20,257 bases of DNA from an uncultured Lachnospiraceae bacterium (GTDB taxonomy: Bacteria > Bacillota > Clostridia > Lachnospirales > Lachnospiraceae): assembly GCA_910585005.1 (NCBI GenBank), contig CAJUCN010000013.1:77915-98171 (forward strand), in the 5' to 3' direction. How positions within the stretch are numbered: position 1 is the stretch's first letter; each line of letters begins with the position of its first letter. The notes under the pieces are model-generated. The model saw only the letters and a list, made by a program, of their open reading frames with translations, was not told where the DNA came from and did not search any database. The position numbers were made by a program, and so were the translations under genes. Shown one piece after another: positions 13,676-20,257 of this stretch.

Positions 13676-15580
13676 ATGAACATTCAAATGCAAGTCGGAG
13701 GGCTGCTTATTTCTTTGCTCTTGTTGTATTTTTACAGCAGGCATGAGACAGTAGGGCTATATACGGAGAAGCTTTTTAGAAGGGCCTTATATGTAACGAT
13801 AGTATGCCTGATCCTGGACATCTTATCAATTGTACTAATTGTGAACAGTGCTTTTTTCCCTTTGTGGGTCGTGGAATTGGAGTGCAAAGCATATTTGGTG
13901 TCATTGATTTCCAATGGATACACGGCACTGATTTATGCCTGCTCAGATATTTATCATAGAGAACAGACAGACCGCTATGCGTTTGTATTGGGGATAGGAA
14001 CAATACTGTGGGGAATGTTGATCTTTGCTTTGCCGATCAGTATATTTAGTGAGGATCATGTGGTCTATACTTATGGACCGGCATGCATAGCCACATATGC
14101 GGGGGCTTTGGCGTTGCTGCTGGGGACGCTGTTTATTATAACCAAAAACCGAAAGCGGATGCTTCTTAAACGGCGTAAAGCGATTATGAGCTGGCTTGGA
14201 ATGTGGATCATTGCAGCGATGATCCAATTTTTTAACAGTAGTATCTTGCTGGTAGGTTTTGCAAGTGTAATGGGAATGGTTATATTGTTCTTTGAATTGG
14301 AAAACCCGGAAACGAATCTTGATAGGAAGACCGGGCTTTTTAATCGTTATGCATTTGATGATTTTATGGAACAAAGATATCGTGAGGAAAAGGATTGCTG
14401 TGTGATAGAACTCCTATTAAAAGACCGGCAGTCAAAAGAAATGAAGGCGGATCAGCTTGAATCGGCAATCTATGAAGTATCCCGTTTTCTTCGCGGAGCT
14501 TCGGAAGGAAAAATCTTTAAAACGGATGACAGGGAATTTGTATTGGTTTTTAGTGAACACGCGGCGCTGCGGTCAACGTTTGGAAAAATAGAGAATCGGT
14601 TTCGGAAGAGCTGGCTATCAAATGATATTGATGAAGAAGGAATCTATATGCAGCCTTATTATTTGGTTGTGCCTTCTAAGAAGATTGCCCAAAATGTGGA
14701 TGAATTGATTGAAACGCTGAGGTTTTTCAAGACGCATCGTATGGACAGCCCTGAAAATAGGGTTTTCGTGCTTGATGAAGAAAATGTAACCAAAAAACGG
14801 GAAAGGGAACAAATTCTGGCGGAACTGAAAGCTGCAATGGATGAGGAACGGGTGGAGGTTTACTTTCAGCCAATTTATTCGGTTACTGATGGGTGTTTTA
14901 CGGCAGCGGAGGCATTGGTGCGGATCCGCAAGGAGAACGGAGATATCCTATCCCCTGGTTTATTCATACCAATTGCAGAGGAGACGGGGCTGATTTCACG
15001 GCTTGGAGAGATCGTTTTTGCAAGAACCTGCCGCTTTATGAAAGAAAATGATATCAGGAAATACGGTTTAGAGTATATTGAGGTGAATCTGTCTGTGATT
15101 CAATGTGAGAGCAAGAATTTGGCAGATAATTATATTGAGATTATAGACAGGTATCAGATAGACCCGAAGCTGATTAATCTGGAAATCACAGAATCTGCGT
15201 CTGTTGTTATGAAGAATATTCTGCTGAATAATATGCAGGCGCTGATCAGCCATGGGATCTCTTTTTCCCTGGATGATTTTGGAAACGGCCAGTCAAATTT
15301 AAATTATATTGTAGATATGCCAGTTAAAATTATTAAGTTTGACCGTAACATGACCAAGGCTTATTTTGAAAGTGAGAAGGCGCGGTTTGTACTTCAGGCA
15401 ACGATGAATATGATCCATGAAATGAACTTGAAGGTAGTGGCAGAGGGAGTCGAAACGGCGGAACAGTTAATGGAATTTCAAAAGATTGGAATTGACTACA
15501 TACAAGGGTTTTACTTTGCAAAACCTTTGAAACAAGCAGAATTTTTAAAGTTTATAAAAGAGCATAATATGCAGAAGTAA
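13676..15580 (+). CDS. Membrane c-di-GMP phosphodiesterase (degenerate GGDEF plus EAL)
   Basis: The product has 634 residues. The start at 13676 follows AAAAGGAG at eleven bases. Six or seven membrane helices fill residues 5-205 and probably form a sensory module. A GGDEF-like domain starts at 216 (DRKTGLFNR), but the active-site signature reads DDREF (284-288), so cyclase activity is unlikely; a GTP-binding or regulatory role is possible. The EAL domain (about 390-630) keeps the key residues: E412-A413-L414, NLSVIQ, LEITES, D533-D534 (DDFGNGQSN), K586, E590 (AEGVET) and QGFYFAKPL. It should hydrolyse c-di-GMP to pGpG at the inner membrane face. It lies between the response regulator and the kinase, 21 bases before the latter. 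The input signal is unknown. Confidence 0.92.
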   Translation: MNIQMQVGGLLISLLLLYFYSRHETVGLYTEKLFRRALYVTIVCLILDILSIVLIVNSAFFPLWVVELECKAYLVSLISNGYTALIYACSDIYHREQTDRYAFVLGIGTILWGMLIFALPISIFSEDHVVYTYGPACIATYAGALALLLGTLFIITKNRKRMLLKRRKAIMSWLGMWIIAAMIQFFNSSILLVGFASVMGMVILFFELENPETNLDRKTGLFNRYAFDDFMEQRYREEKDCCVIELLLKDRQSKEMKADQLESAIYEVSRFLRGASEGKIFKTDDREFVLVFSEHAALRSTFGKIENRFRKSWLSNDIDEEGIYMQPYYLVVPSKKIAQNVDELIETLRFFKTHRMDSPENRVFVLDEENVTKKREREQILAELKAAMDEERVEVYFQPIYSVTDGCFTAAEALVRIRKENGDILSPGLFIPIAEETGLISRLGEIVFARTCRFMKENDIRKYGLEYIEVNLSVIQCESKNLADNYIEIIDRYQIDPKLINLEITESASVVMKNILLNNMQALISHGISFSLDDFGNGQSNLNYIVDMPVKIIKFDRNMTKAYFESEKARFVLQATMNMIHEMNLKVVAEGVETAEQLMEFQKIGIDYIQGFYFAKPLKQAEFLKFIKEHNMQK

Positions 15581-15586
15581 GAGATA

Positions 15587-15592
15587 GAGGAG
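15587..15592 (+). promoter_or_regulatory. Ribosome binding site supporting a TTG start
   Basis: GAGGAG lies nine bases before TTG at 15602. The next in-frame ATG (codon 17) would fall inside the first membrane helix and lacks a ribosome site, so TTG is the best start. Confidence 0.75.
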
Positions 15593-15601
15593 AAATTATT
15601 T

Positions 15602-17089
15602 TTGAAATATTCAATCCGCAGGCAGTTTGCACTCGTATTTGGGCTGTTAATGGCAGGAACTGTGCTTTTATGCTGGTTCATCAACAATACTTTTTTAGAA
15701 AACTATTATCTTCGGAATAAGCAGAAGGCGATGATGAATGCATATACGGTCATTAACCATGCATCCAATGAAGGGACGATCGGCAGTGATGTGTTTGACA
15801 TTGAGTTTCAAAATATTTGTGCCAGAAATAATATTAATATTATTGTGTTGGATGCACAAACACAGACCATCAAAACTTCTATAAGTGATTATGAACTGTT
15901 AAGCAGGCAGCTTCTTAGCTATCTGTTTGAAAAAGATTTGGGAACAGGAAAAAAGATGTTGTCCAAAGAAGAAAGTTATGAAATGCTTATTATCAAAGAC
16001 AGACATCTGCAACAGGACTATGTGGATATGTGGGGAGTGCTGGATAATGGGAACCTTTTTTTGTTTAGGACGCCTCTGGAAGGAATCAGGGAAAGCGTTG
16101 AACTTGCGAATCGGTTTCTTGCATATGTAGGGATAGGCGCTACGATCTTTAGCGCGCTGATCATCCTTGTGGTATCAGGGAAGATAACAGAACCTGTCAT
16201 GGAACTCACCCATATTTCCGAAAAGATGATCCAGCTTGATTTTGATGCGAAGTATACGGGGAAAAGCAAAACAGAGATTGCCCTTTTGGGACAAAATATC
16301 AATGAGCTTTCTGAGACATTGGAAACCACGATTTCAGAATTAAAAAGTGCAAATAACGAGTTGCAGCGTGACATCGAAAGGAAAAATAAAATAGATGAAA
16401 TGAGGATTGAATTCCTTTCTAATGTATCCCATGAGTTGAAAACGCCTATTGCCTTGATTCAGGGGTATGCGGAAGGCCTTAAGGAAGGGATCAGTGACGA
16501 CGAGGAAAGCAGAAATTTTTATTGTGATGTGATCATAGATGAAGCAGCCAAGATGAACAATATGGTTAAAAAGCTTCTAACTTTAAATCAGCTTGAGTTT
16601 GGGAATGATACAGTATCTTTGGAACGTTTCGATGTCACGGCATTGATCAAAAATTATCTACAGTCTGTAGAACTCTTGTGCACGCAAAAGGGGATCAAAG
16701 TGCAAATGGAGGAATATCCGCCGGTTTATGTATGGGCGGATGAATTTATGGTAGAAGAGGTATTTGGCAATTATTTCAGTAATGCAATGAATCATGTTGC
16801 ATTTGATAAGATCATTGATGTAAAATTAATTCAGGCAGACGGCAAGGTCCGTATTTCTGTTTTTAATACAGGACTGCCGATCCCGGAGGAAAGTGTTCCC
16901 CATATATGGGAAAAATTTTATAAAGTGGATAAAGCAAGGACAAGGGAATACGGAGGAAGCGGGGTAGGGCTTTCTATCGTCAAAGCAATGATGAATTCTA
17001 TGAATCAGGAATATGGAGCAGACAATTATGATAATGGCGTGGCATTCTGGTTTGAGCTGGATATGGGAAAGGGTGATCATAATAAATGA
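15602..17089 (+). CDS. Sensor histidine kinase (HAMP, HisKA, HATPase)
   Basis: The product has 495 residues and begins at TTG. TM1 (about 9-28), an extracytoplasmic sensor region (about 30-170), TM2 (about 172-192), HAMP linker (193-245), a short coiled coil, then HisKA with phosphoacceptor H277 (FLSNVSHELKTPIALIQGYA). The ATP-binding domain shows the N box (N394, NYFSNAMNH), the G1 box as NTGLPI with Asn in place of the more usual Asp, and the G2 box GGSGVGLSIV (451-460). It should autophosphorylate and pass phosphate to the OmpR-type regulator at 12905. The 140-residue sensor has no family I can name. The stop overlaps the next start by four bases (ATGA), so it is translationally coupled to the DUF2339-like protein, which suggests the two work together. 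Confidence 0.95.
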   Translation: MKYSIRRQFALVFGLLMAGTVLLCWFINNTFLENYYLRNKQKAMMNAYTVINHASNEGTIGSDVFDIEFQNICARNNINIIVLDAQTQTIKTSISDYELLSRQLLSYLFEKDLGTGKKMLSKEESYEMLIIKDRHLQQDYVDMWGVLDNGNLFLFRTPLEGIRESVELANRFLAYVGIGATIFSALIILVVSGKITEPVMELTHISEKMIQLDFDAKYTGKSKTEIALLGQNINELSETLETTISELKSANNELQRDIERKNKIDEMRIEFLSNVSHELKTPIALIQGYAEGLKEGISDDEESRNFYCDVIIDEAAKMNNMVKKLLTLNQLEFGNDTVSLERFDVTALIKNYLQSVELLCTQKGIKVQMEEYPPVYVWADEFMVEEVFGNYFSNAMNHVAFDKIIDVKLIQADGKVRISVFNTGLPIPEESVPHIWEKFYKVDKARTREYGGSGVGLSIVKAMMNSMNQEYGADNYDNGVAFWFELDMGKGDHNK

Positions 17090-19278
17090 ATGGGCAAAAT
17101 GATATTTTAGGGAACCGGGAACAAGTAAAGCGACGGCTGGAACAACTATTAGAGATTTCGCAGGATCCTCAGTATGACAGATATTTGAATCAGATGATTC
17201 AGGATTTGGAAAGCGGAAAGGCCGAACCGTGGCAGGTGGAACGTGAAGCGCAAAGAACTTATAGGATTTATTTGCAGCGGGTAAGCCAAGGCAAAGAGGT
17301 GGGCGCTCCCATTGAAAAAGCTGGCCAGGCAAGCCAATCTGTGGAGTTTAAAGTCGGTATTCATGTATTTAGCATGATCGGTGCTGTCTTTGTGTTGGTT
17401 GCATTTGTAATATTTAGTTTCAATTTTTTAAATGGATTATGGCAAGGGGTTTGCCTCTATGCAGCGGCATTTGTTCTTACCGTTTTATCGGAAGCGCTGC
17501 TTTACCGGAAAATGCCGGCATTTTCTCGTGCAATCACGGGAATTGGTGTAGGTGGCCTTTATATAGCGGGGATTGTCAATTACCTTGTTTTGCATACAAT
17601 GAATGGAATTTTGGCAATGCTGGTCACTTTGGTGATTGCAGTGGCAACGATCCTTTATGGGAGAAAAAGGGAATCGACTACGATTAGGATGATCAGCCTT
17701 TTAGGGTATTATGTCTGTCTGCTGTCAATAGGCAGTTTTGAAAATGATCTGAACTTTTTAGTATTTGTAGGAATGTTGTTTATCATTAATATGGTGTGCG
17801 TGATCTTTCAAAATGAAAAGAACCGTAATGCAATCAATATTGTACATTTAACGGCGAACATCATTTTTATGGCAGTAATAACAGGCATGGCATGGGGGGA
17901 GAAGATCGGAACAATGTATTTGGTCATTTTCCTGGTAACTTCTTTCATTGTCATGAATTTTATGGCATATGTACAATGCAGAGACGGAAAGGGAAAAAGG
18001 TTGTTCCCATTCCTTTGCATCGGAAATGGTTTGTGTCTGTTTTTGCTTTTCTTAGTTGGAAATTTGGGAGTAGGGATGGAAAAAGCGGAAGTGGCGCTGT
18101 TTGTGCATTTGCTCGCTGAAGTTTTGGTTGCCATGGTTTGTACGCTGGGCTTTCTTTTCTGGAATAGAGCGGATGCAAGAAGATGGGCGCTGGTTTATTA
18201 TGGAGTTTTGGTTATTGTCCTGTTAGGTTCTTTTTCCGAATATGGGGCGGAGGTTGTGGCTTCACTGTTAGCTGCGCTCTTGCTTGTGAAGTTATTTAAC
18301 CGGCATAAGGAAGTTGTAGTTTTAGAATGTGTGGTTGCAGCATGGGTAGGGATGCTGGCGCTATGGCACTCTGATTATTGGTATTGTTGGATCCTTGCAG
18401 GGGTACTTTTCGTAGTTTCCTGCAAATTACATTATATGGCAGTGTATCATGAGATTGTGGCTACCGTGAGCATACTTGCGGTCTGGTGGAGCCAATGCCA
18501 TTTTTATTTTGATGATTATGGCTGGGAAGCAAAGTGGTTTTATCCTGTCAGTGTTGGAATTTTATTTTTGCTTTTTCTCATATATAATCATTTGCCATGG
18601 CTGAAAGAATTTGGACAGTTTTGGTATAATGTAGTCAATGTGGCGTTCATGGTATGTTTTTATTTGTTTGCCCTGCTGATCCGTGATATGAAGATCAGCC
18701 TGGTTATGATGATCCTTGGGACGATATCAATGATAGCGATGTTTGGCAAGAGATATAAGATGTATGTCCCTAAGAGATATTTTGCCGTTGCTATCTTTTT
18801 AACTTGTTACGCTCTTTTAGGCTATTTTGATACGCCAGTGATCGTTAGTATTATACTTATGGCAGTTGCCCTTACCTGTGTTGGAATCGGATTTAAGCTA
18901 AAAGACAGGGCTGTGCGGGTTTATGGATTGGTTATGGCAGTGTTTGTGTGTTTAAAACTTGTCTTTTATGATTTTATAGAGGTAGATACGATCTATCGTG
19001 TGATTGTTTTTCTTGTGGTGGGTATTTTAGCTTTGGTAATATCTTTCTTATATATATTGTTAGAAAAAAGCGAAGACAAAAAAATTGCACAGGAGGATAT
19101 GGATGAGAGCCTAAGCGGGCCGGCAGCCAAGGAAGAATATGAGCGGCAAAAAGAGCCGGTATATCAGGAAGAAAGCGAAAGCATGGATCAGGAATATGAG
19201 CAGCAGGATGAATCGGTGGATCAAAATAAGGATCAGATGCAAGAAAGGAATTGTGACGATGAAGAAAGCATGGATTAA
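17086..19278 (+). CDS. Large polytopic membrane protein, DUF2339-like
   Basis: The product has 730 residues. Residues 1-85 are soluble, charged and helical (REQVKRRLEQLLEIS, QVEREAQRTYRIYLQRV). Roughly 20 hydrophobic helices follow from about 90 to 660, with short loops; the first pair includes VGIHVFSMIGAVFVLVAF and a later loop RAITGIGVGGLYIAG, which resemble the DUF2339 group of predicted membrane proteins. The C-terminal 65 residues are acidic and Gln/Glu-rich with imperfect YxQEES/YEQQDES units and are probably cytoplasmic. No catalytic motif is evident, so transport, sensing or scaffolding cannot be told apart. The gene is coupled to the kinase (four-base overlap), and its 3' end overlaps the downstream lipoprotein by 20 bases. 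The family assignment is from recognition of pattern only. Confidence 0.75.
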   Translation: MNGQNDILGNREQVKRRLEQLLEISQDPQYDRYLNQMIQDLESGKAEPWQVEREAQRTYRIYLQRVSQGKEVGAPIEKAGQASQSVEFKVGIHVFSMIGAVFVLVAFVIFSFNFLNGLWQGVCLYAAAFVLTVLSEALLYRKMPAFSRAITGIGVGGLYIAGIVNYLVLHTMNGILAMLVTLVIAVATILYGRKRESTTIRMISLLGYYVCLLSIGSFENDLNFLVFVGMLFIINMVCVIFQNEKNRNAINIVHLTANIIFMAVITGMAWGEKIGTMYLVIFLVTSFIVMNFMAYVQCRDGKGKRLFPFLCIGNGLCLFLLFLVGNLGVGMEKAEVALFVHLLAEVLVAMVCTLGFLFWNRADARRWALVYYGVLVIVLLGSFSEYGAEVVASLLAALLLVKLFNRHKEVVVLECVVAAWVGMLALWHSDYWYCWILAGVLFVVSCKLHYMAVYHEIVATVSILAVWWSQCHFYFDDYGWEAKWFYPVSVGILFLLFLIYNHLPWLKEFGQFWYNVVNVAFMVCFYLFALLIRDMKISLVMMILGTISMIAMFGKRYKMYVPKRYFAVAIFLTCYALLGYFDTPVIVSIILMAVALTCVGIGFKLKDRAVRVYGLVMAVFVCLKLVFYDFIEVDTIYRVIVFLVVGILALVISFLYILLEKSEDKKIAQEDMDESLSGPAAKEEYERQKEPVYQEESESMDQEYEQQDESVDQNKDQMQERNCDDEESMD

Positions 19279-20014
19279 AGTTTTAACAGTAGGAATTGCG
19301 GGGGCCTGCCTGACAGGCTGTGGAAACACAATTCCGGAGATGACAGAACAGCAGCAAGAGCTGGTTGTAGAGTATGCTGCCGGCGAATTACTAAAGTATG
19401 ACAGAAATCATGTGGCCAGGCTTGTTACTCTTGAGATGGATCAGGAGGAAGAAGCAGAAGGAATAGATTCGGCGTCTATGGCAGAAACAGGTAATGACTT
19501 AGCAAACGATGAGGTTAGTGATAAGGAAGCCGATGAAGGCGGAGTAGGGGCGGATGAAGTGACTGTAATTGATCAAACAGAGGAAGCGCTGCCTGCATCA
19601 GTGGATGAATTCTTAAAAATGGATGAGGTGAAAATTTCCTATACGGGGTATGAAGTAACGGATAGTTACCCTGAGGAAATGTCGGAAGAAGCATATTTCT
19701 TTATGAGCGCCACAGAAAATAGCAAACTTCTGGTTTTGAAATTCCAAGTAGAGAATTTGTCGACACAGGAAAAGGATCTTAACTTTGCACAAAGCCAGAC
19801 ACGTTATAAGATCGTTGTTGACGGCGCAGAACACAATGCGCTGACTACGATGCTGTTGAATGATCTGGCATATTACCAGGGAGTCCTTGCTCCACAGGAA
19901 AGTGTGGAACTGGTATTGGTAGGCGAAGTGCCTGCAGAAGGGGCGGATCAGATTTCCTCATTGGAACTTACTATGAAAAGTGTAGATGAGACAGCTACAA
20001 TTTCATTGAATTAA
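19259..20014 (+). CDS. Lipoprotein with C-terminal Ig-like (DUF5067/DUF4352-like) domain
   Basis: The product has 251 residues. The start at 19259 is chosen because AAAGGAA (19244-19250) lies eight bases upstream and it gives a classic lipoprotein signal: MKKAWIKVLTVGIAG and lipobox LTGC (Cys21). A longer frame from 19139 gives no signal peptide. Residues 35-60 are helical, and 60-110 are acidic and low-complexity. From about 115 the protein is beta-rich (KISYTGYEVTDSYP, LVLKFQVENLSTQEKDLNF, QGVLAPQESVELVLVGEVP), like the Ig-fold DUF4352/DUF5067 domains of Gram-positive lipoproteins. Its function is unknown. It is the last gene of the operon, overlapping the DUF2339-like gene by 20 bases, and a strong terminator follows. 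A role as an extracytoplasmic partner of that protein or of the kinase sensor is inference. Confidence 0.82.
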   Translation: MKKAWIKVLTVGIAGACLTGCGNTIPEMTEQQQELVVEYAAGELLKYDRNHVARLVTLEMDQEEEAEGIDSASMAETGNDLANDEVSDKEADEGGVGADEVTVIDQTEEALPASVDEFLKMDEVKISYTGYEVTDSYPEEMSEEAYFFMSATENSKLLVLKFQVENLSTQEKDLNFAQSQTRYKIVVDGAEHNALTTMLLNDLAYYQGVLAPQESVELVLVGEVPAEGADQISSLELTMKSVDETATISLN

Positions 20015-20040
20015 AGTGATAAACTTCTTTTTGAACCTGT

Positions 20041-20067
20041 AAAAAGCCCATTTTTTGGGCTTTTTTT
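20041..20067 (+). terminator. Strong Rho-independent terminator ending the signalling operon
   Basis: AAAAAGCCCA (20041-20050), a five-T loop and TGGGCTTTTT (20056-20065) running into seven T. It starts 27 bases after the lipoprotein stop. The A run on the 5' side could also allow some activity on the minus strand. Confidence 0.92.
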
Positions 20068-20117
20068 GGTGATTTTGAAAATGTGTAAAATTTTCTACAA
20101 TTTTTTTAAAAATAGTG

Positions 20118-20146
20118 TTGACATTATTGGGACGGGGTGATATAGT
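20118..20146 (+). promoter_or_regulatory. Very strong promoter with A/T-rich upstream element, probably rRNA operon
   Basis: A perfect TTGACA (20118-20123), a 17-base spacer and TATAGT (20141-20146, five of six). The 45 bases upstream consist largely of A and T tracts, as in UP elements of stable RNA promoters. No coding start or ribosome site follows within the window. Confidence 0.8.
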
Positions 20147-20257
20147 AAGTTTCGTTGCGGGTGATTGATCACCTGACAATGAGACTCATACATAAAGAGT
20201 TTGCACCTTGACAAATAAACAGCAATGCAACCCTGAAAATTCAAAGAGAAAATTCAG
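20147..20257 (+). other. Untranslated leader, probable pre-16S rRNA leader
   Basis: This 111-base segment after the strong promoter shows no ribosome site or plausible coding frame. It has a small hairpin GGTGA-TTGA-TCACC (20160-20173) and the stretch TGCACCTTGACAAATAAACA, which resembles the conserved TTTGAAAACTAAACA-type element before 16S genes in Bacillota. The 16S gene itself would be outside the window, so this is inference. A tRNA cluster is the main alternative. Confidence 0.55.

Overview
The window looks like a chromosomal segment of a low-to-mid GC anaerobic Bacillota, most probably a Lachnospiraceae-type clostridium. This is an inference from four things: strong AGGAGG-type ribosome sites throughout, the secG-rnr-smpB-ssrA order, a sortase-anchored CnaB protein with VLGxRR repeats before its anchor, and OmpR/HisKA signalling genes. 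No 16S sequence is present to confirm it.

Region 1 (1-5642) concerns the cell surface. It opens inside a large CnaB-repeat protein ending in a sortase-type anchor, followed closely by a small lipoprotein. Two polytopic GT-C type glycosyltransferases then converge with overlapping 3' ends: a Gpi18-like one on + and a PMT/GT39-like one on -. The latter carries a probable carbohydrate-binding-like domain inserted in its first outer loop.

Region 2 (5744-12225) is a housekeeping block: enolase, a secreted GH25 muramidase with wall-binding repeats, SecG, RNase R, SmpB and tmRNA. RNase R, SmpB and tmRNA act together in ribosome rescue and decay of non-stop mRNA. rnr and smpB overlap by one base, and ssrA has its own near-consensus promoter and a terminator. 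The GH25 gene is the unexpected member.

Region 3 (12256-20067) begins with a small single-pass membrane protein of unknown function. Next comes a signalling locus: an OmpR-type response regulator, a membrane-bound EAL protein with a degenerate GGDEF motif, a sensor histidine kinase starting at TTG, a very hydrophobic DUF2339-like membrane protein and a lipoprotein. The last four are tightly packed or overlapping, preceded by a good extended -10 promoter and closed by a strong terminator, so they look like one operon. This locus, which links phosphorelay, c-di-GMP turnover and an envelope module, is the best candidate here for an undescribed system. Its function cannot be read from sequence alone.

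Region 4 (20068-20257) holds a very strong promoter with an A/T-rich upstream element and an untranslated leader. It resembles the start of an rRNA operon whose 16S gene would lie just beyond the window.
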